64,000 nt of DNA from Motiliproteus sediminis (lineage in GTDB: Bacteria; Pseudomonadota; Gammaproteobacteria; Pseudomonadales; Balneatricaceae), in assembly GCF_017912535.1 (NCBI RefSeq), contig NZ_JAERQK010000002.1, positions 186,001-250,000 of the forward strand, in the 5' to 3' direction. Below, one piece after another: positions 7,925-17,133 of the stretch. The notes beneath the pieces are model-generated. The model made no database searches. It was not told where the DNA came from and worked only from the letters and a program-made list of their open reading frames with translations. Both the position numbers and the translations under genes were made by a program. Each line of letters opens with the position of its first letter. Within the stretch, counting starts at the first letter, position 1.

Positions 7925-8171
7925 CTTGCGCGCCAATATAACCCCCTTCTGCCCAAACGCAAACACACTGGCGCCGGCCGCCTCACCAAATGTTGCGCCG
8001 CATCAAAAGTTCGCTGATTTGCCCGCCCCAAAGCACTCGCCTTTAGTCGAACATCCGTGAGGGGCTACCGCTTATCACTGGGAGGCGAATCTGTTACTGT
8101 AGCCGGCAATGTAACCCGGCTCTGGCATCCGCTTCCTGTGCCCCCCCTCCCCCCTTTATGAGAGTATTCCC

Positions 8172-8525
8172 ATGAGTCATCTGACTGACGACCCGCAAGC
8201 GAACTACCGCCTGTTTATTGACGAGATCAAGGCCTCAGGCCTGGTCTGGGGCATCTCCACCAGCGAAGGCTGGGTGGTTTGCGATTCGGAAGAGTATGAA
8301 GAGACCGACGTGATTCCGTTCTGGTCCAGCGAAGCCGACGCGCGTGCCCACTGCAGTGGCGAATGGGCCGAGTTTGAACCCCAGAGCATTACACTGGATG
8401 TCTTTGCCGACCGCTGGCTGACCGGCATGGTGAAAGATGACGTGCTCGCCGGGCCGAACTGGAATGAAGAGCTGGCTGGCCTGGAGGTAGAGCCCGCCGA
8501 TCTGGCCAAAGAGCTGCTCGATTGA
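8172..8525 (+). CDS. DUF2750 family protein
   Basis: A 117-residue soluble protein matching the DUF2750 family: an N-terminal helix, then GLVWGISTSEGWVVCDSEE, the FWSSEADARAHC segment and a C-terminal F.DRWL.GM motif. The family is common in gammaproteobacteria and has no established function. It is acidic and has no signal or membrane segment. Start ATG at 8172 has only a weak Shine-Dalgarno (GAGAG). It stands alone, followed by a very stable hairpin. Confidence 0.85.
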   Translation: MSHLTDDPQANYRLFIDEIKASGLVWGISTSEGWVVCDSEEYEETDVIPFWSSEADARAHCSGEWAEFEPQSITLDVFADRWLTGMVKDDVLAGPNWNEELAGLEVEPADLAKELLD

Positions 8526-8533
8526 TCCCCGCG

Positions 8534-8565
8534 GCGACGGGGGGGCAGCTCTGCCCCCCCGTCGC
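8534..8565 (+). terminator. Very stable GC-rich hairpin after the DUF2750 gene
   Basis: A perfect 14-base stem (GCGACGGGGGGGCA at 8534-8547, complement at 8552-8565) with a 4-base loop starts 9 bases after the stop. No T-run follows on either strand, so it may block transcription or protect the mRNA end rather than act as a classical intrinsic terminator. Confidence 0.5.
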
Positions 8566-8758
8566 ACTGCCGCTGGCGCAGCAACGCGGCTAAAACCGCT
8601 CTCCCCGCTTGTCCTCGCTCTCTGCCACAAAAATCCGGGTCGCATCGGCGACAGTTGCTGCGCGCAGGTTCTGGTTTAATTGCAACTAACCTGACAGCAA
8701 AACACTAACCGGAGGCCAGCCCCTAAGGCAGCATCCGGCTCCACGAGGCAGAACCTTC

Positions 8759-10093
8759 ATGCAAGCCTTTGAAGCCAACTTTGACGGACTGGTCGGCCCA
8801 ACCCATAACTATGCGGGGCTTTCATTCGGCAACGTTGCCTCCCAGCGCAACCAGGCGGCGCCTTCCAATCCGCGCCTTGCGGCCAAACAGGGGCTGCAGA
8901 AGATGAAGGCGCTGCATGAGATGGGACTGGTGCAGGGCGTGCTCGCGCCACAGGAGCGGCCGGATATTCATACCCTGCGCCGACTGGGATTCTCCGGCAC
9001 TGACGCCCAGGTACTGGCACAAGCCAGACAGCAAGCACCGCGGGTGTTGGCAGCCTGCTGTTCCGCCTCCAGCATGTGGACCGCTAACGCGGCTACCGTA
9101 TCCCCCAGCGCCGACACGCTGGATCGCAGGGTCCATTTCACTCCGGCCAATCTGACCAACAAGTTCCATCGCGCCATTGAGCACGAAACCACCGGGCGAA
9201 TACTACAAGCGGTATTCAGGGATCCGCGCCACTTTGTTCACCACGGCGCGCTGCCGGGGGTGGAACACTTCGGTGACGAAGGTGCCGCCAACCATACCCG
9301 CTTCTGCCGCGATTACGGAGAGTCCGGCGTGGAACTGTTCGTCTACGGGCGCCACGCCTTCGATGATCGCAAACCGTGCCCACAGCGTTACCCCGCTCGC
9401 CAAACGCTGGAAGCCTCGCAGGCGATCGCACGCAACCACAAACTCAACAGCGAGCAGGTGATTTACGCCCAGCAGAATCCGGCGGTGATCGATCAGGGCG
9501 TATTCCACAACGATGTCATCGCGGTCGGAAACCGCAACGTCCAGTTCTGCCACCAGCTTGCCTTCCTTGATCAGGCCGGGGTCGAACGGCGCCTGCGACA
9601 CGCCTTTGACGGTGACTTTCATTTTATTGAGGTACCGGACAGCTTGGTCAGCGTGGATGACGCCGTCAGCAGTTATCTGTTCAACAGCCAGCTAATCAGT
9701 CTTGATGAGCAGCGGATGATGTTGCTGCTTCCGGAGGAGTGCCGCCAAAATCAGCGGGTGTGGAGCTACCTCAACGAGCTGCTGGCGGCAGACACGCCGA
9801 TCAGTGAACTCAAAGTGTTGGATCTCAAACAGAGCATGAGCAACGGCGGCGGCCCCGCTTGCCTGCGCCTGCGCGTGGTCCTGAACCCGCAAGAGCTGGC
9901 GGCAACCAATCAGGCCACGCTGATGGACGACACTCTTTACGCCACTCTCGAGCAGTGGATCGAACGCCACTACCGCGACAGCCTGCACGAGGACGAGCTG
10001 GCCGATCCGCAGCTGTTGATGGAGTCCCGCACCGCCCTCGACGAGCTGACCCGCATCTTGCAACTGGGCAGCGTCTACCCCTTCCAGCGTTGA
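8759..10093 (+). CDS. astB: N-succinylarginine dihydrolase
   Basis: A 444-residue AstB enzyme, second step of the arginine succinyltransferase pathway: it converts N-succinylarginine to N-succinylornithine, two ammonia and CO2. The active-site residues are present: Glu174 ([10 protein letters not shown]), His250 ([11 protein letters not shown]) and the C-terminal cysteine in [13 protein letters not shown]. The N-terminal [18 protein letters not shown] is characteristic. Length equals the family norm. Unusually it stands alone here: astC, astA, astD and astE are not adjacent in the window. The start ATG at 8759 is preceded by GAGG about 12 bases upstream. Confidence 0.97.
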   Translation: MQAFEANFDGLVGPTHNYAGLSFGNVASQRNQAAPSNPRLAAKQGLQKMKALHEMGLVQGVLAPQERPDIHTLRRLGFSGTDAQVLAQARQQAPRVLAACCSASSMWTANAATVSPSADTLDRRVHFTPANLTNKFHRAIEHETTGRILQAVFRDPRHFVHHGALPGVEHFGDEGAANHTRFCRDYGESGVELFVYGRHAFDDRKPCPQRYPARQTLEASQAIARNHKLNSEQVIYAQQNPAVIDQGVFHNDVIAVGNRNVQFCHQLAFLDQAGVERRLRHAFDGDFHFIEVPDSLVSVDDAVSSYLFNSQLISLDEQRMMLLLPEECRQNQRVWSYLNELLAADTPISELKVLDLKQSMSNGGGPACLRLRVVLNPQELAATNQATLMDDTLYATLEQWIERHYRDSLHEDELADPQLLMESRTALDELTRILQLGSVYPFQR

Positions 10094-10365
10094 GCTGCTA
10101 ATGCGGCGGGCGGGCAGATCGACGCCCGGATGCGTCGCATATCGGCCGCCCGGCCAATGCCAGCCTCGCCAGAGTCAGCCGCTCCGATAGACAGCCCTCT
10201 GTAGCACAGCGAGCCGACTCGCAAATAATGACTTTGATCAATCTTTGGACGAGCGAGCAAAACATACGCATTTTTCTTAGTGCGTTTTGTCACTTTTACT
10301 TGTAGGCTTCATCAAACATTCAGTTAACCCAGACGAAACAATACTGAGTTGAGCAAGGAGCCATC

Positions 10366-10767
10366 ATGCTGAATCGCACCGTTTACGAAGCCCTGCCCTA
10401 CGCCTACATTGTTCTGGCCAGTCTGCTGTTGGTTACTCAAGACGCCGCCCCTGCCTGGATGATCGGTATCGCACTCTACTACTGGGGGGCCCGGGTATGG
10501 CTGATGCGCTCCAACGCCCGTTGCGCTCGCGCCACTACCCGCAAGCGCGTTAGTCTGCCGTCCGCCTGGTATGAAGCAGCCCCCTTTGTTTACCTGCTGG
10601 CAGGTCTGGTTTGCGGCCAGATCTACAGCCACGTAGAGGTAGCCCAGCTGCAGCCCATGACCCTGGCTGCCAGCGCCATGTTCCTGTTCGCCGGTCTGAG
10701 CAGTTGGATGATGCGCATCATCCGCCGCGATTTTCACCGTCTGACTCCCCGTTTGGTCGCCTGCTGA
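10366..10767 (+). CDS. Small membrane protein, first of a tandem paralogous pair
   Basis: A 133-residue protein with four predicted membrane helices. It is internally duplicated: TVYEALPYAYI...VWLMR in the first half is repeated as SAWYEAAPFVYLLAG...SWMMR in the second. Each half is a two-helix hairpin starting with YE(A)xPxxY. The product of the next gene has the same architecture and similar sequence, so the pair arose by duplication. AAGGAG precedes the ATG by 6 bases. A strong terminator separates the two genes, so each is probably transcribed from its own promoter. No function recognised. Confidence 0.8.
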   Translation: MLNRTVYEALPYAYIVLASLLLVTQDAAPAWMIGIALYYWGARVWLMRSNARCARATTRKRVSLPSAWYEAAPFVYLLAGLVCGQIYSHVEVAQLQPMTLAASAMFLFAGLSSWMMRIIRRDFHRLTPRLVAC

Positions 10768-10790
10768 ACCCCACATTCAGTCTGACCGAC

Positions 10791-10815
10791 AAGGCCGCGA
10801 TTCGCGGCCTTTTTT
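10791..10815 (+). terminator. Rho-independent terminator
   Basis: Perfect 9-base stem AAGGCCGCG/CGCGGCCTT with a 3-base loop and a T run directly after. It ends the first of the two tandem membrane-protein genes. Confidence 0.9.
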
Positions 10816-10899
10816 ATATCCCGCCAACGGCAGTGCTACTATTCAGGTTAGTGAAGAGCGGCACATGGAGTGCCGCCCGACGCTCAGGGAGCACACACC

Positions 10900-11289
10900 A
10901 TGTTAAGCCGGCCGATCTACGAAAGCTTGCCCTACGCCTACATCATCGCGGGCTGCGCGGTGATCGTTTTGCTCGAGTCAAAGCTGGCGTGGATTCCCGG
11001 TATCCTGCTGTTCATCGCCGGCGCCCATGTCTGGATTCTGCGCGCCCAATACCGCGCCCGTCTGCAGCGTCGCCCCAAGGCTCGCCGGCGACTGCCGCGC
11101 CCGCTCTACGAAGCAGCCCCGTTTCTCTATCTGTTTGCCGGTTTAGCCTGCCTGATGCTCTATCTGCGCTATGACGGCGAACAGGCACTGCCGCTGACAC
11201 TGGCCGCGGCGATCATGTTCTTTGGCGCGGGTCTTGGCGGTTGGTTGATGCGCGGTTACTACCGTCACTACCATGATCAGTCACGCTGA
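10900..11289 (+). CDS. Small membrane protein, second of the tandem pair
   Basis: A 129-residue paralogue of the preceding protein with the same internal duplication: PIYESLPYAYIIAG...HVWILR and PLYEAAPFLYLFAG...GGWLMR, four predicted helices in all. The middle loop is rich in arginine, which would place it in the cytoplasm. I choose ATG 10900 because AGGGAG lies 6 bases before it; the frame opens 10 codons earlier. The gamma-glutamylcyclotransferase-like gene starts 3 bases after its stop, so those two are probably co-transcribed. Function unknown. Confidence 0.8.
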   Translation: MLSRPIYESLPYAYIIAGCAVIVLLESKLAWIPGILLFIAGAHVWILRAQYRARLQRRPKARRRLPRPLYEAAPFLYLFAGLACLMLYLRYDGEQALPLTLAAAIMFFGAGLGGWLMRGYYRHYHDQSR

Positions 11290-11292
11290 GGC

Positions 11293-11856
11293 ATGCCCTA
11301 CTACATTGCCTACGGTTCCAATCTGCACCCCCTGCGTCTGCAACACCGCCTGGGAGCGGTTATCCCTCTGGCGCGGCTGCGCCTGGAGGGTTTTACCATC
11401 TGCTTTCACAAGCGTGGCCGCGACAATTCCGCCAAGTGCGATCTGATCGAGGCCGACCCGACCATCCACGCCTACGCCGCGCTGTATCAGCTCAGCAGCG
11501 AACAGTTACAGCAGTTGGACCAATTCGAAGGGGGTTATCGACGTGCGTTTCTGCGGGTCGAACTCGCCCGCCAGCCCCCGATGGATGCCATCACCTATCG
11601 CGCAGAGACGCATCTCATCGATGCCGACCTGAGGCCCTTTGACTGGTATCTGGCACTGATGCGGGCGGGAGGGGAAGCGCTCGGCTTCGACACCGATTAC
11701 CAGCAGCGACTGGCAGCCATTGAACAGCAGCAGGATGCAGACAGGGCACGCGCGGCGCAACAGCAGCGGCTGGTTGCTGCGCTGCGGCGGCAGGATACAG
11801 CCCACTTGCAGCGCCTGCCTTGGGGAAGAGCTTACGCGACCTCGACGATCTCATAA
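11293..11856 (+). CDS. Gamma-glutamylcyclotransferase-like protein
   Basis: A 187-residue protein of the gamma-glutamylcyclotransferase (GGCT/AIG2-like) fold. The signature YIAYGSNLHP at the N-terminus forms the substrate loop, and the glutamate of LDQFEGGYRR is in the position of the catalytic acid of this family. Members cleave gamma-glutamyl amides to 5-oxoproline; the substrate here is not predictable. The C-terminal 45 residues are glutamine/arginine-rich and probably helical. It begins 3 bases after the second paired membrane gene. Its last 25 bases overlap the convergent OsmC-like gene. Confidence 0.85.
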   Translation: MPYYIAYGSNLHPLRLQHRLGAVIPLARLRLEGFTICFHKRGRDNSAKCDLIEADPTIHAYAALYQLSSEQLQQLDQFEGGYRRAFLRVELARQPPMDAITYRAETHLIDADLRPFDWYLALMRAGGEALGFDTDYQQRLAAIEQQQDADRARAAQQQRLVAALRRQDTAHLQRLPWGRAYATSTIS

Positions 11857-12254
11857 TCGTGGGTGACTTCGACGCCCCCTTTTTCCAGCATGATCGACGC
11901 CGAACAGTACTGCTCCGCCGATAAAGCCACAGCCCGTTTCACATGGGCTTCCTTGAGGTTACGACCGCTGACCACGAAGTGAACATGGATCTTGGTAAAC
12001 ACCGCGGGTACCGCATCGGCGCGCTCGGCACTGATGCGGGCCTCGCAGTCGGTCACATCCTGACGGGTTTTCTTGAGAATACTCATGACGTCAAAGCTGG
12101 TGCAGCCGCCCAAGCCCAGCAACAGCATCTCCATCGGCCGCGGCCCCAGGTTTTCACCGCCGTGATCGGGCGGGCCGTCCATTACCACCTCATGACCGCT
12201 GCCACTGGTACCGACAAACTTGGCGTTTCCGCCCCACTGTACTTTGACTTCCAT
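11832..12254 (-). CDS. OsmC family protein (YhfA-like)
   Basis: A 140-residue OsmC/Ohr-fold protein with the two expected cysteines, in LGGCTSFDV (about residue 51) and YCSASIMLEKG (about 116). This fold reduces organic peroxides in Ohr/OsmC; YhfA-like members have the cysteines but undefined substrates. Lacks a signal peptide, so cytoplasmic. It is read leftwards into the end of the GGCT-like gene and lies about 60 bases downstream of trpC on the same strand, possibly at the tail of that operon. Confidence 0.9.
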   Translation of the reverse strand: MEVKVQWGGNAKFVGTSGSGHEVVMDGPPDHGGENLGPRPMEMLLLGLGGCTSFDVMSILKKTRQDVTDCEARISAERADAVPAVFTKIHVHFVVSGRNLKEAHVKRAVALSAEQYCSASIMLEKGGVEVTHDYEIVEVA

Positions 12255-12292
12255 GATGCTGCTTCTCGCTACGATTCAATCAGTAAGGATAA

Positions 12293-12310
12293 CGCGGGGC
12301 CGTTCCCGCG
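12293..12310 (-). terminator. GC hairpin just after trpC
   Basis: CGCGGG (12293-12298) and CCCGCG (12305-12310) form a perfect 6-base stem with a 6-base loop, four bases beyond the trpC stop. There is no T run, so it may attenuate rather than end transcription into the OsmC-like gene. Confidence 0.35.
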
Positions 12311-12313
12311 GTG

Positions 12314-13120
12314 CTATTCGAACAGCGCCCGGAGTTGCTGGCCCGGCTCCTCGGCGCGCATGAAGGCCTCACCCACCAGGAAGGTGTTGACGTTACGAGC
12401 GCGCATGGCGGCCACGTCGTCACGGGTCTGAATGCCACTTTCGGTAACCACGATCCGGTCAGCGGGAATCAGTTCCAGTAGCTGATAGGTGTGATCGAGG
12501 CTGACCTCAAAGGTGTGCAGATTACGGTTATTGATACCGATCAGCGGTGTGGTCAGGGTCAACGCCCGCTCCAGCTCGGCCCGGTCGTGGACCTCCACCA
12601 GCACGTCCATCCGCAGGTTGCGCGCCAGATCGTGCAGCTCATGCATCATTTCATCCTTGAGCACCGCCGCGATCAGCAGCACGCAGTCCGCACCCAGCGC
12701 CCGTGCTTCGTAGATCTGGTAAGGATCGATGATGAAATCCTTGCGGATCACCGGCAGCGAACAAGCGGCGCGCGCCTGCTGCAGATAAGCGTCACTGCCC
12801 TGGAAAAAGTCGATATCAGTAAGCACCGACAAGCAACTGGCACCGCCCTGTTCGTAGCTGGCAGCAATCGCGGCGGGATCAAAGTCCTCCCGAATCACCC
12901 CCTTGCTGGGTGAGGCCTTCTTGGCCTCGGCGATGACCGCGGCGCGCCCTTCGGCGATGCTGCGCTGGATCGCCGCGGTGAAACCGCGCGGGGCCATCTC
13001 GTTGTAGCGGTTGGCATCGATCTGCTCCTTGAGACTATGGATCGATACGCGACCGCGGCGTTCGGCCACCTCTTCGCGTTTCCGCTCGACAATGGTGTTC
13101 AGTACCGTCGGTGTACTCAT
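12314..13120 (-). CDS. trpC: Indole-3-glycerol phosphate synthase
   Basis: A 268-residue monofunctional TrpC, which closes the ring of carboxyphenylaminodeoxyribulose phosphate to form indole-3-glycerol phosphate in tryptophan synthesis. Family motifs are present: [13 protein letters not shown] (phosphate and catalytic lysine region), SVLTD...FFQGS, RKDFI(I)DPYQ, LVEVHD, GINNRNL and ESGI. It is not fused to TrpF, unlike in E. coli. AGGAAG precedes the ATG. It is the third gene of the leftward trpG-trpD-trpC unit, 20 bases after trpD. Confidence 0.97.
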   Translation of the reverse strand: MSTPTVLNTIVERKREEVAERRGRVSIHSLKEQIDANRYNEMAPRGFTAAIQRSIAEGRAAVIAEAKKASPSKGVIREDFDPAAIAASYEQGGASCLSVLTDIDFFQGSDAYLQQARAACSLPVIRKDFIIDPYQIYEARALGADCVLLIAAVLKDEMMHELHDLARNLRMDVLVEVHDRAELERALTLTTPLIGINNRNLHTFEVSLDHTYQLLELIPADRIVVTESGIQTRDDVAAMRARNVNTFLVGEAFMRAEEPGQQLRALFE

Positions 13121-13140
13121 GACAAACTTCCTAACTCGAT

Positions 13141-14175
13141 TCAGGCGCTGAAGGTTTGGGAGAAGCTGGCCAGCGCGTCCAGTTTGGCCGCGGCAGAACC
13201 ATCGGCCAGCGCCGCTTGGGCTTTGGCGACACCGGCTTCCAACGTATCGGTAACACCGGCCACATAGATCGCCGCACCGGCGTTAAGGGCGATCATATCC
13301 GCAGCCTTGCGCGCCGCCGGTTCATCGCTGCCGGCAAAGGCGGCCTTGATCAGCGCCAGCGACTGCTCCGAACCCTCGACCGTCAGCCCACTCAGGCTCT
13401 GGCTTTCGATACCAACCTGCTCCGGGGTCAGTTGGTATTCACTGACTTCACCGTTTTTCAGCTCAGCTACGTGGGTCGGTGACGCCAGACTTATCTCGTC
13501 CAGGCCATCGGCAGCGTGCACCACCATAATGTGTTCGGAGCCGAGCTTGTTGAGCACCTCGGCGATCGGGCGGCAAAGCGCTTGATTGAACACCCCGATC
13601 ACCTGACGCTTGACCCCGGCCGGATTAGTCATCGGCCCGAGGATGTTAAAGATCGTGCGCAGCCCCAACTCCTTGCGTGGACCGATAGCGTGTTTCATGG
13701 CGCTGTGATGGGAGGGGGCAAACATAAAGCCGACGCCGACCTCCTCGATACAGCGCGCCACCTGCTCGGCAGTCAGCATCAGATTGATGCCGGCCTTTTC
13801 CAACAGGTCGGCGCTGCCGCTGCTGGAAGAGACCGCACGATTACCGTGCTTGGCCACATGGGCACCGGCGGCGGCGGTAACAAAGGTCGCGGCGCTGGAG
13901 ACGTTGAACAGGTTGGCACCGTCGCCGCCGGTACCAACGATATCCACCAGCGGTGCGCAGTTGACGCTGACCGGAGTGGCCAGTTCGCGCATCACTTCAG
14001 CGGCACCGGCAATCTCGTCCACCGATTCGCTCTTCATCCGCAGCGCAATCAGCATCGCGGCGATCTGGGCGTCGGTGCACTGCCCGGTCATGATCTGCCG
14101 CATCACATCGGCCATCTCGTCACGGCTGAGGTCCAGTCGCTCAACCACTTTGGCAATCGCTTGCTGAATCGTCAT
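13141..14175 (-). CDS. trpD: Anthranilate phosphoribosyltransferase
   Basis: A 344-residue TrpD, transferring the phosphoribosyl group of PRPP to anthranilate. The glycine-rich PRPP loop [17 protein letters not shown], the [15 protein letters not shown] segment and the [12 protein letters not shown]...GPRKELG(L)RT(I)FN(I)LGP(M)(T)NP region are all present. It is a separate protein, not fused to TrpG as in enterics. AGGGAG lies 6 bases before the ATG, and trpG ends 10 bases upstream, so the genes are co-transcribed. Confidence 0.97.
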   Translation of the reverse strand: MTIQQAIAKVVERLDLSRDEMADVMRQIMTGQCTDAQIAAMLIALRMKSESVDEIAGAAEVMRELATPVSVNCAPLVDIVGTGGDGANLFNVSSAATFVTAAAGAHVAKHGNRAVSSSSGSADLLEKAGINLMLTAEQVARCIEEVGVGFMFAPSHHSAMKHAIGPRKELGLRTIFNILGPMTNPAGVKRQVIGVFNQALCRPIAEVLNKLGSEHIMVVHAADGLDEISLASPTHVAELKNGEVSEYQLTPEQVGIESQSLSGLTVEGSEQSLALIKAAFAGSDEPAARKAADMIALNAGAAIYVAGVTDTLEAGVAKAQAALADGSAAAKLDALASFSQTFSA

Positions 14176-14185
14176 CGTCTGCTCC

Positions 14186-14764
14186 CTAGCGCTTAAGGAA
14201 ATTGGCCAGCAACTCGTGGCCCTGCTGGGTCAGGATCGACTCGGGGTGAAACTGCACCCCCTCGATCTCCAGCGTTTTATGGCGGACACCCATGATCTCT
14301 TCGATCGTACCATCGGCGGTCTCGGTCCAGGCAGTCACTTCGAGACAATCCGGCAGGCTGGCCTGCTCGATCACCAGCGAATGATAGCGGGTCGCTTCGA
14401 GCGGATTGGCCAGCCCGGCGAAGACGCCACGATTATGGTGGTACACCTTGGAGACCTTGCCGTGCATCACCTGGCCGGCGCGCACGATCTTGCCACCAAA
14501 GGCCTGGCCGATGCTCTGATGGCCCAGACAGATACCCAGAATCGGCAGTTTGCCGGCAAAATGTTCGATCGCTGCCACCGACACGCCGGCTTCGTTGGGG
14601 GTACAGGGACCGGGGGAGATCACCAGATGGTCCGGTTTGAGCGTTTCGATCTGGTCGATAGTGATCTCGTCGTTGCGCACCACCTTAACCTCGGCGCCCA
14701 GTTCACCGAAATACTGCACCACGTTATAGGTGAAGGAATCGTAGTTATCGATCATCAGTAGCAT
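14186..14764 (-). CDS. trpG: Anthranilate/aminodeoxychorismate synthase glutamine amidotransferase component
   Basis: A 192-residue class I glutamine amidotransferase. It supplies ammonia to TrpE, and in many bacteria of this group also to PabB. The catalytic cysteine is in [15 protein letters not shown] and the His-Glu pair in [10 protein letters not shown]; the N-terminal [10 protein letters not shown](V)VQY is typical. It leads the trpGDC unit. trpE is not in the window; in pseudomonads it lies a little upstream of trpG, but here the upstream neighbour is a divergent lipoprotein gene. Confidence 0.95.
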   Translation of the reverse strand: MLLMIDNYDSFTYNVVQYFGELGAEVKVVRNDEITIDQIETLKPDHLVISPGPCTPNEAGVSVAAIEHFAGKLPILGICLGHQSIGQAFGGKIVRAGQVMHGKVSKVYHHNRGVFAGLANPLEATRYHSLVIEQASLPDCLEVTAWTETADGTIEEIMGVRHKTLEIEGVQFHPESILTQQGHELLANFLKR

Positions 14765-14971
14765 GGGCTACGGTCCTGCTTGTCAGAGCTGTCGTTATCG
14801 CGGTAAAGCGCGCCGCTGCACGCGCCAGCGGGCCGGAAAGAATAGCGCGTTTGTGCAGCGATGACGAGGGTCCGGACAATTCGGTTCAGGACAAAGGGAA
14901 CTATCCGCGACGATACGTTTCAATTACCCAGCCAATACGCTCCTGCTCACATCATCTAGGACCTCTTTGCC

Positions 14972-15607
14972 ATGCTCCCCATCACACGGCAGCTGCTCGG
15001 GCTGATTATTGTCGCCTCCCTGAACGGCTGCAGTAGCTTCGCCACCCAACCAAACACTGGCTCGACAGCGACGGACGACGGCGCGCAATCACCCCGGGCC
15101 CACTCTTTGCCCGATACAACCAGCTCTGCCGCGTGCCCGGCGATCGATCCCCCCACCTGCCCGCCACCGCCTGCCGGGCAGCACAACAAACCGGTGATCG
15201 GCGAGATCGAACGGGTTGAGGTTTCACCCCCCGGCATCACCCTCAACGCCCGCATCGATACCGGCGCCACCACCACCAGCATCAACGCCGTCAACATCGA
15301 GCCGTTTGAACGTGACGGCCGCAAATGGGTACGCTTTGAACTGCTGGATGATCAGCAGCGGAGCCATGCCCTGGAGCGCCGTCTGGAGCGCACCGTCTTG
15401 ATCAAACGCCACGGCGATGAAAGCCAGCAGCGCTTTGTGGTCAAGCTGCAGCTATCGCTGGCCGGCATTACCCGGGCGGTAGAGGTCAGCCTGACAGATC
15501 GTTCCGAGTTCGAATACAACCTGCTGATAGGGCGCAACCTGTTGCGTGACACCTACGCGGTTGATGTCAGTTACCGCTACCACCAGTCAGACGAGTCTGA
15601 GCGATGA
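14972..15607 (+). CDS. Retropepsin-like aspartic protease lipoprotein (RimK-associated Zn_protease family)
   Basis: A 211-residue lipoprotein: signal peptide with lipobox SLNGC, so Cys20 or nearby would be lipidated, then a proline/threonine-rich spacer, then a single retropepsin-fold domain (about residues 75-205) with the catalytic motif ARIDTGATTTSINA. The family is often labelled ATP-dependent zinc protease, but the DTGA motif argues for an aspartic protease dimer. Its stop overlaps the next gene (ATGA). The three-gene set with the transglutaminase-like membrane protein and the ATP-grasp protein recurs in proteobacteria and its function is poorly defined. Substrate unknown. Confidence 0.85.
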   Translation: MLPITRQLLGLIIVASLNGCSSFATQPNTGSTATDDGAQSPRAHSLPDTTSSAACPAIDPPTCPPPPAGQHNKPVIGEIERVEVSPPGITLNARIDTGATTTSINAVNIEPFERDGRKWVRFELLDDQQRSHALERRLERTVLIKRHGDESQQRFVVKLQLSLAGITRAVEVSLTDRSEFEYNLLIGRNLLRDTYAVDVSYRYHQSDESER

Positions 15608-17133
15608 ACTCCCGCGCCCAGGTTTATCTGTTTGCATTCATCTTTATTCTGCTGGGAGCGAGCCTGACTGTTTACAAGCAGCAGGTGCTGGGTTTTCCCC
15701 TGACCCCGGGGCAGCTCGATACCGTCTGGACCATTGAAGCAGAAGTAAGCTTCGACGCCGACGGCGATCGCAGCATCAAGGCCAGCCTGGGGCTGCCCGA
15801 CATCGCCGCCGGTTATGAACTGCTGTCGGAGTCATTCAGCTCCTCCGGCTTCGGCTTCGATATCGTCGGCACGGCCACCGATCAGCGCCGCGCGTTGTGG
15901 ACCAAGCGTCAGGGCAACGGTGAGCAGCAGCTCTATTACCGCTTGCAGATCGCGGCGATCCAGCCGCTGGAGCTGCCCCACCTGCCGCCACAGGGGGACG
16001 ACATCTATCTGCCGGAATGGCTGCACGCCGAGCGTGATGTGGCCAGCAATCTGGTCCGTCGTGCCACCGAACTCTCCGCCGACCCCGCCAGTCTGGCCCG
16101 GCAAATACTGCTGCTACTCAACTCCGATGATGTCGATGCCGACTTTCTCCGGCGCGCTTATCAACACAGCAGCAACGCACAACTGGCGCAGCAGCTGCTG
16201 GCGCACGCCGGACAGCACGCACGCCTGACCCGTGGCATCATGCTCGAAGATGACCGTCGCAACCTGTCACCCGACACCATGCTTGAGGTCTGGAGCGAGG
16301 ACCGCTGGGTCGCGTTTGATCCCACCACCGCCAACCAAGGCTACCCGCGCAACTTTCTGGTGTGGCAACGCGGCGATAGTTCACTGTTCGAGGTCAGCGG
16401 CGGTAGCAACTCGCTGGTCCGCTTCTCCATGAATAGTAATCGCCTCTCTGCCAAAGCGGTGGCGATGCAGAGCCCCAACCGCCTGCACGCGCCGCTACTG
16501 GATTTCAGCATTTTCACCCTGCCGGTGGAAAAACAGAACGCGTTCAAATCGATCCTGCTGGTGCCGATCGGCATTCTGCTGGTAGCGATCTTTCGTATTC
16601 TGGTGGGGCTGCGCACCTCCGGCACCTTTATGCCGGTGCTGATCGCGCTGGCGTTCATCGAAACCAACCTCGCCACCGGGCTGATCACCTTTCTGACCAT
16701 CGTCGGCGTCGGCCTATGGCTGCGCTCTTATCTCAGCCGCATCAACCTGCTGCTGGTGGCGCGGATCTCGGTGGTAGTGATCATGGTGATCATTCTGATG
16801 GCCAGCTTCAGCGTGATCAGTTACAAACTGGGTCTCGACGAGGTGTTGGCGATCACGTTCTTCCCGATGATCATCATTGCCTGGACCATCGAGCGGATGT
16901 CGATCCTGTGGGAGGAAGACGGCGCCAAAGAGGTGCTTATACAGGGGGGCGGCAGCCTGCTGGTAGCGATGGTGGCCTATCTGGCGATGACCAACAGCTA
17001 CGTGACCCATCTGACGTTTAACTTCCCCGAGATCCTGCTGATTGAAGCCGGCCTGATTCTGCTGCTCGGTCAGTACAGCGGCTACCGCCTTAGTGAGTTC
17101 TATCGGTTCCGCTTTATGGGGCGCAGCGGATGA
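15604..17133 (+). CDS. Inactive-transglutaminase protein fused to a multi-helix membrane domain
   Basis: A 509-residue inner-membrane protein. One N-terminal helix (about residues 5-26) precedes a periplasmic region of roughly 280 residues whose end (TMLEVWSEDRWVAFDPTT) is transglutaminase-like; the family lacks a full Cys-His-Asp triad. The last 190 residues form several closely packed helices (seven in the family). It overlaps both neighbours by four bases and is therefore translationally coupled to them. The likely role is to tether or regulate the periplasmic protease and link it to the cytoplasmic ATP-grasp protein; that is inference. Confidence 0.87.
   Translation: MNSRAQVYLFAFIFILLGASLTVYKQQVLGFPLTPGQLDTVWTIEAEVSFDADGDRSIKASLGLPDIAAGYELLSESFSSSGFGFDIVGTATDQRRALWTKRQGNGEQQLYYRLQIAAIQPLELPHLPPQGDDIYLPEWLHAERDVASNLVRRATELSADPASLARQILLLLNSDDVDADFLRRAYQHSSNAQLAQQLLAHAGQHARLTRGIMLEDDRRNLSPDTMLEVWSEDRWVAFDPTTANQGYPRNFLVWQRGDSSLFEVSGGSNSLVRFSMNSNRLSAKAVAMQSPNRLHAPLLDFSIFTLPVEKQNAFKSILLVPIGILLVAIFRILVGLRTSGTFMPVLIALAFIETNLATGLITFLTIVGVGLWLRSYLSRINLLLVARISVVVIMVIILMASFSVISYKLGLDEVLAITFFPMIIIAWTIERMSILWEEDGAKEVLIQGGGSLLVAMVAYLAMTNSYVTHLTFNFPEILLIEAGLILLLGQYSGYRLSEFYRFRFMGRSG

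Noticed and set aside
7632-8060. Plus-strand frame of 142 codons in the intergenic region
   Set aside because: Composition is implausible and the opposite strand holds a better small reading frame with a Shine-Dalgarno.
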